Assembly: GCA_029263175.1 (NCBI GenBank)
Contig: JAJCXZ010000109.1
Coordinates: 1 to 51,227 of the forward strand
Direction: 5' to 3'
DNA: 51,227 nucleotides
Source of the DNA: Acidimicrobiales bacterium
GTDB lineage: Bacteria > Actinomycetota > Acidimicrobiia > Acidimicrobiales > Aldehydirespiratoraceae
A program made the position numbers and the translations under genes. The notes beneath the pieces are model-generated. The model was not told where the DNA came from. It did no database searches and was given only the letters and a program-made list of their open reading frames with translations. Shown in pieces: positions 35,238 through 42,973 of the stretch; the stretch's first letter is position 1; each line of letters begins with the position of its first letter.

Positions 35238-36005
35238 GTGAATCGACCTGTCGCCATCGTCACCGGAGCCGCACGAGGCATAGGTGCTGCGACGGTCGCG
35301 GCACTGGTGGTCGACGGTTGGCGTGTGGTCGCGGTCGACTCGTGCGCCGACGATTCAGCGGTCGGCTATCAGCAGGCCAGCCGGGCGGATCTCGACGCCG
35401 TCGTCACTGCCGGCGAAGGCGCCGTCACCGGTGTCGTCGCCGACGTGCGGGACAACGCCGCGCTCCGAGAGGCCCTCGCGACCGCCGGGCCGATCAACGC
35501 TCTCGTCACCTGCGCCGGAGTCGCGACCGGCGGTGGGCCGGTGTGGGACGCCACCGATGCCGAGTGGGAGGCCGCGATCGGTGTCAACCTGACCGGCACG
35601 TTCAACGCGATCCGTACGGTGGTTCCGTCCATCGTCGATGGTGGACGGGTGGTCGCCGTCGCTTCCGCGGCCGGCTCCCTGGGGCTGCGCCACATGGGCC
35701 CTTACGCCGCGGCCAAACACGGGCTGGTCGGTCTGATCCGGTCCTTGGCCGCGGATCTTGCCGGCACGGGTACCACGGCCAATGTGGTCAGCCCCGGCTC
35801 GACCGCCACCGCAGCGCTCGACGCGAGCGCCGAGATCTACGGTCTTGCCTCGATCGACGACTTCGTCCGTCACCAGGAGCCGCTCGGCCGCTTGATCGAA
35901 CCGACCGAGGTCGCCGCCACCATCGCCTGGCTCTGCTCGCCTGCCGCGTCTGCCATCACGGGAGCAGTGATCCCCGTCGACGGCGGGATGACCGCGACGC
36001 CCTAG
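35238..36005 (+). CDS. Mycofactocin-associated SDR oxidoreductase
   Basis: A 255-residue SDR with TGAARGIG (NAD binding), Ser in VASAAGS and YAAAKH (Tyr, Lys). After the second beta strand it carries an insert (SCADDSAVGYQQASRADLDA, residues ~35-54) characteristic of mycofactocin-coupled SDRs, which bury their NAD and pass electrons to mycofactocin. Start is GTG at 35238. Its substrate, probably an alcohol, is unknown. Confidence 0.9.
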   Translation: MNRPVAIVTGAARGIGAATVAALVVDGWRVVAVDSCADDSAVGYQQASRADLDAVVTAGEGAVTGVVADVRDNAALREALATAGPINALVTCAGVATGGGPVWDATDAEWEAAIGVNLTGTFNAIRTVVPSIVDGGRVVAVASAAGSLGLRHMGPYAAAKHGLVGLIRSLAADLAGTGTTANVVSPGSTATAALDASAEIYGLASIDDFVRHQEPLGRLIEPTEVAATIAWLCSPAASAITGAVIPVDGGMTATP

Positions 36006-36085
36006 TTGCAGCGGTGCTCCGAGTACCCGCTGCATCTCGAGGCGAACTAGATTCTCGCCACTGTCGAGACTTGCAGGAGCGAACG

Positions 36086-37198
36086 ATGAAAACCAGGGCT
36101 GCGGTACTGCGGGAGATCGGTGCGCGGTGGAGTGTCGAGGAGATCGAGCTCGACGAGCCCAAGGCGGGCGAGATCCTCGTCAAGACACTCGCCGCGGGCA
36201 TGTGCCACTCCGACGAGCATGCCCACGACGGCTCGATGCCCGCCCCGATGCCGCTCATCGGCGGCCATGAGGGTGCCGGTGAAGTCATCGCCCTCGGTCC
36301 TGGTGTCACCGAGTTCGAGATCGGCGACCACATCGCCTGCTCGTTCATCCCGTCGTGCGGAAAGTGCACCTGGTGTGCCCGCGGTCAGCAGAACCTGTGT
36401 GATCTCGGCGCCAAGCTGATGGAACCCGGCATGATCGATGGCACCTATCGCCATCGCGATGCCGATGGCAATGACCTCACGCCGCTACTCAAGCTCGGCA
36501 CGTTCGCGGAGCACATGGTCCTCAGCGTCGACTCCGCGATCAAGATCGCCAACGACGTCCCCGCGGGTCCAGCGGCCCTCGTCAGCTGTGGTGTCGCCAC
36601 GGGCTACGGCTCGGCCGTCAACCGTGCGGATGTGACTGCGGGTGACACCGTGGTCGTCGTGGGCTGCGGTGGTCTCGGCACAGCCGCAATCCAGGGTGCC
36701 AAGATCGCGGGAGCGAAGAACGTCGTCGCCGTCGACCCGTCGGAGTTCAAGCGCGAGAGCGCCATGGAGTTCGGCGCCACCCACTCGGCCGACTCGATCG
36801 AGGACGCCATGGAGATGGTCGGCGCCATGACCGAGGGCGTGATGGCCGACAGCACGATCCTCACCCCTGGCACGCTCACCGGCGACTTCATCGCTCCAGC
36901 GCAGTTCATCACCCGCAAGGGCGGCACCATCGTCGCCACCGCAGTCGCTCCGGCCGCGCAGATGGACGTGCAGATGAACCTGTTCCTCTTCTCGATGATG
37001 AACCAGGAACTGAAGGGCTGCCTGTTCGGGTCATCGTCGCCCCGCAAGGAGATTCCGCATCTGCTGTCGATGTATCAGGCCGGTCAGCTGAAACTCGACG
37101 AGATGATCACCAACACCTACACGTTGGATCAGATCAACGAGGGTTACCAGGACATGCTTGACAACAAGAACATCCGCGGCGTCGTCACCTTCGACTGA
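36086..37198 (+). CDS. NDMA-dependent (mycofactocin-linked) zinc alcohol dehydrogenase
   Basis: A 370-residue MDR alcohol dehydrogenase. Catalytic zinc ligands are in MCHSDEH and GGHEGAGEV; the structural-zinc lobe is CGKCTWCARGQQNLC. The Rossmann motif is VGCGGLG. It resembles the NDMA-dependent alcohol dehydrogenase family that does not release its NADH and is found with mycofactocin genes. It is the last clear member of the locus; the preceding 80 nt contain a possible promoter. Confidence 0.9.
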   Translation: MKTRAAVLREIGARWSVEEIELDEPKAGEILVKTLAAGMCHSDEHAHDGSMPAPMPLIGGHEGAGEVIALGPGVTEFEIGDHIACSFIPSCGKCTWCARGQQNLCDLGAKLMEPGMIDGTYRHRDADGNDLTPLLKLGTFAEHMVLSVDSAIKIANDVPAGPAALVSCGVATGYGSAVNRADVTAGDTVVVVGCGGLGTAAIQGAKIAGAKNVVAVDPSEFKRESAMEFGATHSADSIEDAMEMVGAMTEGVMADSTILTPGTLTGDFIAPAQFITRKGGTIVATAVAPAAQMDVQMNLFLFSMMNQELKGCLFGSSSPRKEIPHLLSMYQAGQLKLDEMITNTYTLDQINEGYQDMLDNKNIRGVVTFD

Positions 37199-37208
37199 AC
37201 CTGGACCG

Positions 37209-38123
37209 ATGACTGCACTCGCCGACCCCGCGCTTCTCGCCGCGCTCGACGCCTCGATCGTGGGCCGCCGACGTGAGTTGGAGATCCTCGTTGCCGCGCT
37301 TGCGGCGAAACGTCATGTGCTGCTCGAGGGCCCGCCGGGCACGGGCAAGTCAACGATCTTGCGCGAGGTCGCGCGGGCCGCGGGCACGGGTTTCGTGTTC
37401 GTCGAGGGAAACGCCGAGCTCACGCCCGGGCGTCTCGCCGGCCAGTTCGACCCGTCGCGGGTGATGGAGGACGGCTACACGCCCGATGTGTTCGTCGACG
37501 GTCCGCTCGTCGAGGCACTGCGCAACGGCTCGCTTCTGTACGTCGAAGAACTGAACCGAGTGCCGGAGGAGACGGTCAACCTCCTCATCACCGTGATGTC
37601 GGAAGGCGAGCTGACGTTGCCTCGTCTCGGCCGGATCGAGGCGGCCGACGGCTTCATGCTGGTCGCGGCGATGAACCCGTTCGACAACATCGGTACAGCC
37701 CGGGTCTCCGGCGCGGTGTACGACCGTATGTGCCGGATTTCGATGGAGTATCAGACGCTCGATGACGAGTCCGACATCGTGGTCCGCCGCACGACCGCCG
37801 ACGACCGCCTACTGCGACGACGAGCGGTGATGACCACGCGCGCCACACGCACGCACAGCGACGTCCGCGTCGGCTCGTCGGTACGCGGCGCCATCGACCT
37901 GGTCGAAGTGGCCCACCAACTCGCCGCCATGCGAGGCCTCGATCCCACCGACTCCGAGGTCGGCCTCGACGCCGCGATCGTGTCGCTCTCGGGTCGGATT
38001 CGGCTCCACGAGGGCGGCGACAAGACGCCCGAGTCCGTGGTCCGTGAGATCTGGGATGCTGTCCTCGCCACCGAACAACCGCGTGAACCCGACGACGACT
38101 CGGGAAAAGCGACCGCCCCGTAA
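37209..38123 (+). CDS. MoxR/CobS-like AAA+ ATPase; likely 0-frame product of a frameshift gene
   Basis: A 304-residue AAA+ protein: Walker A GPPGTGKST (residues 41-49), Walker B LLYVEELNR (~residue 113), and sensor segment VAAMNPFDNIG. It belongs to the MoxR/NorQ/CobS range that works with vWA-domain partners as chelatase or metal-insertion chaperones. The vWA gene follows in the -1 frame without a usual start codon, and a slippery heptamer plus hairpin overlies this gene's stop (38102-38129). Two products, ATPase alone and ATPase-vWA fusion of ~621 residues, are therefore likely. It begins 11 nt after the alcohol dehydrogenase stop. Confidence 0.9.
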   Translation: MTALADPALLAALDASIVGRRRELEILVAALAAKRHVLLEGPPGTGKSTILREVARAAGTGFVFVEGNAELTPGRLAGQFDPSRVMEDGYTPDVFVDGPLVEALRNGSLLYVEELNRVPEETVNLLITVMSEGELTLPRLGRIEAADGFMLVAAMNPFDNIGTARVSGAVYDRMCRISMEYQTLDDESDIVVRRTTADDRLLRRRAVMTTRATRTHSDVRVGSSVRGAIDLVEVAHQLAAMRGLDPTDSEVGLDAAIVSLSGRIRLHEGGDKTPESVVREIWDAVLATEQPREPDDDSGKATAP

Positions 38124-38129
38124 GGGGCG
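38102..38129 (+). promoter_or_regulatory. Predicted -1 programmed ribosomal frameshift signal
   Basis: Heptamer G-GGA-AAA (38102-38108) is in the exact X-XXY-YYZ phase of the ATPase frame, so both tRNAs re-pair after a -1 slip (GGG-AAA). Five nucleotides later a stem CGCCCC/GGGGCG (38114-38119, 38124-38129) closes a GTAA tetraloop that holds the 0-frame stop TAA. The -1 frame then runs open through the vWA domain. Confidence 0.7.
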
Positions 38130-39073
38130 ACTCCGGTGGCGCTCCGATCGTCCTGGAGGGCGAAGACGCGCAGCAGGCGCTCGCCGACGACAACCGACGC
38201 ACGACCCCGCGCCCGCAGTTGGCTCGCGATCCGAAGTTCGATGAGATCAGCCCGCAGGTCGGTCAGATCAACGAGGACGCGCTGGCCGACTTGGTCGATG
38301 AGAATCCCGATCACGCACTCTCGATGTTGGCCGAGATGCGCAACGCCACCGATCAGGAGCTGGCGGCCATGGCGGCGCGGATCGCGGGGCGGTTGGTTCT
38401 CGACGTCGCCCGCGCCGGCCCTCGTCAGGCCCGCGGTATCGGCACCATGGTTTCGTCTCCGGCCGATCGCTTCGAGGGAGATCTCGACCTCGAACGCAGC
38501 CTCGACGGTCTGATCCAGGCGCGTGCGGCAGGCGAACTCGTCGATGCGGGCGACCTGTCGGTGCGTCACTGGACGCGGCCGGCCACGGCCGTGACCTTGG
38601 TGGTCGATCGCAGCGGATCGATGAGCGGGCGGCGTTTGGCGACCGCCGCTGTTGCTGCGGCAGCCTGCGCGTATCGAGCCCCGATCGACTGGTCGGTGCT
38701 CGCCTTCGCGGATCGGGTGATCGCGGTGAAGAGCCAGCACGATGCCCGATCGCCGGCCGCGGTGGTCGACGACCTGCTCCGGCTCCGTGGCCAAGGCACC
38801 ACTGATCTCGCCGGCGCTCTGCGAGCCGCGGCAACCCAGCTGGAGCGCTCACGAGCCAAGCGCCGCGTCACGATTCTCATGTCGGATTGTCGAGCGACGA
38901 CCGGCGCTGAAGCGGTGCCAATCGCTCGCGGCCTTGACGAGCTCTGCATCCTCGCCCCCGCCGACGACGACGCCGATGCGGTCAGGTTCGCAAGGTCGGT
39001 CGGCGCCCGCATCGCCTCTATCGACGGCCCAAGCGAGATCCCCGCCGCCTTGCTCCGCGTTCTCGACAAGTAA
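38108..39073 (+). CDS. vWA-domain protein, probably translated by -1 frameshift from the AAA ATPase gene
   Basis: The frame stays open from a TGA at 38084 to 39073. There is no ATG, GTG or TTG before a TTG at 38219, and that TTG has no Shine-Dalgarno. The vWA domain (last ~170 residues) has the MIDAS motif VDRSGSMSG (Asp, Ser, Ser), the Thr in GQGTTDLAGA and the Asp in MSDCRATTG, so metal binding looks intact. The preceding ~110 residues are acidic and helical. Read by frameshift it adds 321 residues to 300 of the ATPase. Independent start at TTG 38219 (284 residues) is the alternative. The TAA stop lies in REP copy 7. Confidence 0.8.
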   Translation, partial: SDRPVRGDSGGAPIVLEGEDAQQALADDNRRTTPRPQLARDPKFDEISPQVGQINEDALADLVDENPDHALSMLAEMRNATDQELAAMAARIAGRLVLDVARAGPRQARGIGTMVSSPADRFEGDLDLERSLDGLIQARAAGELVDAGDLSVRHWTRPATAVTLVVDRSGSMSGRRLATAAVAAAACAYRAPIDWSVLAFADRVIAVKSQHDARSPAAVVDDLLRLRGQGTTDLAGALRAAATQLERSRAKRRVTILMSDCRATTGAEAVPIARGLDELCILAPADDDADAVRFARSVGARIASIDGPSEIPAALLRVLDK

Positions 39074-39100
39074 CACTGAGGACAGGCCCCAGTGTTACTT
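39068..39100. repeat. REP-like palindrome, copy 7
   Basis: AAGTAACACTGAGG-ACAGG-CCCCAGTGTTACTT; 13 of 14 arm positions pair. The left arm includes the TAA stop of the vWA gene. Confidence 0.88.
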
Positions 39101-39174
39101 GGCCATGCCCATCCTGCTCGGGTTGCTGACCGAGGTCCCTACTCGTCTCACGCCAAGCGGACGACACTGGGGTT

Positions 39175-40074
39175 GTGGCCAACGCGATCGAGCTTCGGGG
39201 ACTGACAAAGCAGTGGGGTGACCACTTCGGGCTGCGCGACCTTGACCTCGACGTGCAGGCCGGGTCGGTCACTGGCTTGATCGGGCCGAACGGGTCGGGC
39301 AAGACCACAACGATGCGGATCGTGCTCGACCACATCCGCGCCACGACCGGCCACGCCTCCGTGCTCGGACACGACAGTCGCACGGCTGGGCCGCAGCTAC
39401 GAGCCAAGGTCGGCTACCTCCCCGGCGAACTCCCGCTCGAGGCCCGCTGGACGGCGGCGCAGCAGCTCACCTGGCTCGCCTCGCTGCACGACCATGACTC
39501 GATCGACGTCGCCGCGCTCGCGGCCCGACTCGACTTGGATCTTGATCGGCCTGTCGGTGATCTGTCGAAGGGCAATCGCCAGAAGGTCGGCATCGTGTCG
39601 GCGCTGCTGCACGAGCCCGAGGTGCTGATCCTCGATGAGCCCGCGTCTGGTCTCGACCCACTGGTCCGCCGCGAGCTGTGGAGCCTCCTGCGCGAAGCTG
39701 CGAGCAGGGGCCGCACGGTCTTCCTGTCGTCGCATGTGCTCGGCGAGGTCGAGGAGATCTGCGATCGGGTGGCCATCCTGGATGAGGGACGCCTTGTTGC
39801 CGAGGACGACGTGCACACGTTCGTCGACCGTCGGGGGCGACTGGTGCGGATCGACTTCGCCGCTCCCGTTGATAGTGCCGATTTCGAACAGCTCGCCATG
39901 GTCCATGAGGTCGTGGCCGACGGTCGGACCCTCGAGCTTCGGATTTCGGGCTCGGTCGACGCGCTGATCAAGGCGGCCGCCCGGTTCGAAGTCGTCGACT
40001 TCACCAGCCGGCCGCTGTCGCTCGAGGAGATGTTCCTCGAGACCGTCACCCACCGGGAGGTCGCCGATGGGTGA
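39175..40074 (+). CDS. ABC exporter ATP-binding protein
   Basis: A 299-residue ABC ATPase of the ABC-2 (drug/polyketide export) type. Walker A is GPNGSGKTT (residues ~37-45), signature LSKGNRQKVG, Walker B VLILDEPASGLD, and the switch His in SSHVLGEVE. A C-terminal ~90-residue extension is usual in this group. Start is GTG at 39175. The permease gene overlaps its last 8 nt, so the two form a transporter of unknown cargo. Confidence 0.93.
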   Translation: MANAIELRGLTKQWGDHFGLRDLDLDVQAGSVTGLIGPNGSGKTTTMRIVLDHIRATTGHASVLGHDSRTAGPQLRAKVGYLPGELPLEARWTAAQQLTWLASLHDHDSIDVAALAARLDLDLDRPVGDLSKGNRQKVGIVSALLHEPEVLILDEPASGLDPLVRRELWSLLREAASRGRTVFLSSHVLGEVEEICDRVAILDEGRLVAEDDVHTFVDRRGRLVRIDFAAPVDSADFEQLAMVHEVVADGRTLELRISGSVDALIKAAARFEVVDFTSRPLSLEEMFLETVTHREVADG

Positions 40075-40864
40075 TTTCCCCATCCTCATCCGAGCCCTCA
40101 GGGTCCGGCGCCGGGGGCTGATCGGCTGGTCGGTCGGCCTGGCGCTCTATGTCGCGATGATGCTGGCCGTCTACCCCACCGTTCGCGACGACACCACGTT
40201 CGACGATCTCCTCGCCGAGTATCCCGAGGGAATCCGAGCCCTCTTCGGTGGCGATGTATCGATCACCTCGGGTGGCGGGTTCATGAGCGCCGAACTCTTC
40301 TCCATCCTCCCGATCCTGGTGTCGATCATGGCCATCGGCGCGGCCGCCTCGCTGCTCGCCGGTGACGAGGAACGGGGTCTGATCGCGCTGGTTCTGGCCT
40401 CCCCGCTTCGTCGCCGTCGGGTGATCGAGGAGGTGTCGGCCATGACCATCATCACCGTCGTGGTGCCGACGACCGTTGTCGCTGTTGCGCTACTCGTGGG
40501 TGGGCCATCGGTGCGCCTCGACCTCGCGGTATCGAAAGCAGTCGCCGCGTGCGTCGCCGTCGCCGTCTTCGCGCTCCTGCACGGGATGGTCACGCTGACG
40601 ATCGGCGCCGCCACGGGCCGTCGAAGTCGAGCTGTCGCAGTGACATCAGTCCTGCTTGTCGCCGGCTATCTGGCCGAGATCGTTGGCACCATTGCCAGCT
40701 GGGCCGAACCCCTCCAGGCCGCATCGCCGTACCACCACCTGATCGCTTCACAGCCGGCGGTCGATGGCTTCGCCACCGTCGCCATCGTCATCGTTCTTGC
40801 GGTGTCTGCGGGCCTCGGTGTCCTGGCGACGGTGCTCTTCGACCGTCGCGACCTCGTCGCCTAA
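40067..40864 (+). CDS. ABC-2 type transporter permease
   Basis: A 265-residue protein with six predicted membrane helices and the EERGLIALVLASPLRRRRVI coupling segment characteristic of ABC-2 permeases. It overlaps the ATPase gene by 8 nt. It ends in a 4-nt overlap with the convergent amidohydrolase gene, so no terminator lies between them. Confidence 0.9.
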   Translation: MGDFPILIRALRVRRRGLIGWSVGLALYVAMMLAVYPTVRDDTTFDDLLAEYPEGIRALFGGDVSITSGGGFMSAELFSILPILVSIMAIGAAASLLAGDEERGLIALVLASPLRRRRVIEEVSAMTIITVVVPTTVVAVALLVGGPSVRLDLAVSKAVAACVAVAVFALLHGMVTLTIGAATGRRSRAVAVTSVLLVAGYLAEIVGTIASWAEPLQAASPYHHLIASQPAVDGFATVAIVIVLAVSAGLGVLATVLFDRRDLVA

Positions 40865-42561
40865 GGGTTCTGAGGGCCGCGGATGAGGCGGCCGGGGTGC
40901 TCGCCGGTGAACTGGTCGTCGAGCACGGTCACGGCACCGCGACAAACGGTGGCGCCGTAGCCCTGGGCCCGCTGGACGAAGCGGTTGGCCCCGGTCGGCA
41001 AGTCGTCGAGCAGGTACGGCAGCTCGACTGACAACCCGTCGATGTCGATGATGTTCAGATCGCCCCGCAGGCCGGGAGTGAGGAGGCCACGGTCTCGAAG
41101 CCCGTAGAGCTCGGCCGTCTGTCGGGTCTGGCGGTGGACCATCCATTCGAGTGGGAGCTGCTCGCCGCGGTCTCGATCTCGGGCCCAGAACTGCAGCATG
41201 AACGTCGGCATGCCGCCGTCGGCGATCGTGCCGCAGTGGGCGCCGGCGTCGGCGAGCCCCATCCGAGTGTGCGGATGCTGATGCAGCTCCCAGAGATGGT
41301 CCAGGTTGTGGTTGCTGTAGTTGAAGAGCGGGTAGTAGAGCAGGCCCCGCCCGTTGGCCGACATGAGCTGGTCGTACGCAAGCTCGGCCGGCGTGAGGCC
41401 ATCGCCTGCGAGGGCGGCGCAGCTGGCGTTCGGATTGGGCTCGTAGTCGGCTTCGCCGGAGAACGGATAGAGCTTGTCCCAGCCCCGCGTGATCGATTCG
41501 AGGAAGTCGCTCCAGTGTGTGGGCGCTTCGGTGGTGAGCGCCGTTCGGATCTCATCGCGGCGGAGGTGTTCGAGGCGCTCGGCTTCGAGAAGTTGGGCGA
41601 TCAAGCCCCATGTCGGGCACAGCATGAACGGGTTGACCGTGCTCATCCAGCTCTCGAGGATGCCGACCGGCCGGCCCGAGACCTGAGCAAGGATGTTGAG
41701 ACCGTCCACATGGGCCTGCTCCATCAGCCGCAGATCTTCCCGCCAGAGATCGGGGGCGTAGTCGGGCTGGTTGAGATTGAAGACGACTGCCTCGCCGGTG
41801 ACCTCGGCCACGGCGCGCATCCAGTCGAACGACTCGGGCACGTCGGCGTGATGCGATGCCACTTGAAAGATGCCGTGGCCGGCCGCCTTCATTGCTCGGG
41901 CGATTCCGAGCAGCTCGTCCTGGGTGGCAAACGTGCCGGGCACGAACTCGCCGTCGACCGCCTTGTGGAGTGGAGTGCGTGACGTCGAGAATCCGAGGGC
42001 TCCGGCCTGTAGGCCTTCTTGCACCATCGCTGCCATGCGGGCGATGTCGTCGTCGGTCGCATCGCCCAGCGCCCGTTCACCCATGACGTAGGCACGGAGC
42101 GCGCCGTGAGGGACCTGGGTCCCGAGGTCGAGAACCCATCGACGGGACTCGAGATCGTCGAGGTATTCGGGGAACGATTCCCAACCCCACTGGATGCCGT
42201 CGGTGAGCGCCGCCCCGGGAATGTCCTCCACGCCTTCCATCAGCTGGATCAGAAAGTCGTGCCGATCCGGAGCCGCGGGAGCGAATCCGACCCCGCAGTT
42301 GCCCATGACCGCGGAGGTGACACCGTGCCAGCCCGACGGTGTGAGGTCCGGGTCCCACGTGGCTTGTGCGTCGTAGTGCGTATGAGTATCGACGAAACCG
42401 GGTGTGACAATCCGCCCATCGGCGTCGAGCTCACGCGTGCCCGGACCCACATCGCCACCGACGGCAACGATGGTCTCGCCGTCGATCGCCACGTCCCCCA
42501 TGATCGCGTCGGCGCCGCTGCCATCGATGATTCTTCCGTTCCGGACGACGAGATCGTGCAT
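40861..42561 (-). CDS. D-aminoacylase-like amidohydrolase
   Basis: A 566-residue member of the N-acyl-D-amino-acid deacylase branch of amidohydrolases. The metal motif is FVDTHTHYD (two His and Asp, ~residue 58); further family segments are [19 protein letters not shown] and DAGAHCGT. The start ATG at 42561 gives the typical N-terminus ([15 protein letters not shown]). A much longer open frame upstream is antisense to the next genes. Related actinobacterial proteins are common but their substrates are unproven. Confidence 0.88.
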   Translation of the reverse strand: MHDLVVRNGRIIDGSGADAIMGDVAIDGETIVAVGGDVGPGTRELDADGRIVTPGFVDTHTHYDAQATWDPDLTPSGWHGVTSAVMGNCGVGFAPAAPDRHDFLIQLMEGVEDIPGAALTDGIQWGWESFPEYLDDLESRRWVLDLGTQVPHGALRAYVMGERALGDATDDDIARMAAMVQEGLQAGALGFSTSRTPLHKAVDGEFVPGTFATQDELLGIARAMKAAGHGIFQVASHHADVPESFDWMRAVAEVTGEAVVFNLNQPDYAPDLWREDLRLMEQAHVDGLNILAQVSGRPVGILESWMSTVNPFMLCPTWGLIAQLLEAERLEHLRRDEIRTALTTEAPTHWSDFLESITRGWDKLYPFSGEADYEPNPNASCAALAGDGLTPAELAYDQLMSANGRGLLYYPLFNYSNHNLDHLWELHQHPHTRMGLADAGAHCGTIADGGMPTFMLQFWARDRDRGEQLPLEWMVHRQTRQTAELYGLRDRGLLTPGLRGDLNIIDIDGLSVELPYLLDDLPTGANRFVQRAQGYGATVCRGAVTVLDDQFTGEHPGRLIRGPQNP

Positions 42562-42601
42562 ACCGATCAGCGTAGGTCGCTCGGCCGCTACGGTCCGTAC
42601 C

Positions 42602-42973
42602 GTGAACTCCCGCGCCGCCCACCGCCTGAGCCGACTCCGGGAGATCTGCCTGGCGATGCCGGAGTCCTCGGAGAAGGAGACGTGGGGGCATCCGACGTTT
42701 CGCGTGCGCGACAAGATCTTCACGTCGTTCGGCGAGACCGAAGGTGACAACCCGGTCGCGGTGGTGACGATGAAGGCCGCCCCGGGCGAGCAGCAACCGC
42801 TCTTGGCCGAAGGCCATCCGTTCTTCATGCCGAAGTACGTCGGCTCGAAGGGCTGGATCGGCATCGTGCTCGACGACGACACGGACTGGACCGAGATCGC
42901 CGAGTTCGTCGAGGACTCGTATCGACAGATCGCCCCGAAGCGTCTCTCCGCCCAACTCGACCAGGACTCGTGA
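42602..42973 (+). CDS. MmcQ/YjbR family protein
   Basis: A 123-residue protein with the MmcQ/YjbR pattern: CLAMPESSEKETWGHPTFRVRDKIF near the N-terminus and GWIGIVLDDDTDWTEIAEFVEDSY near the C-terminus. Family members have a CyaY-like fold and are often called DNA-binding, with little proof. Start GTG 42602 is the first in the region free of the divergent gene. Its stop overlaps the mftF start by 4 nt (GTGA), so it may be co-translated with mftF. Confidence 0.85.
   Translation: MNSRAAHRLSRLREICLAMPESSEKETWGHPTFRVRDKIFTSFGETEGDNPVAVVTMKAAPGEQQPLLAEGHPFFMPKYVGSKGWIGIVLDDDTDWTEIAEFVEDSYRQIAPKRLSAQLDQDS

Noticed and set aside
35318-36085. Upstream open frame joined to the alcohol dehydrogenase
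   Set aside because: The first ~255 codons are the off-frame reading of the SDR gene, very Arg-rich; the dehydrogenase has its own ATG at 36086 after a spacer.
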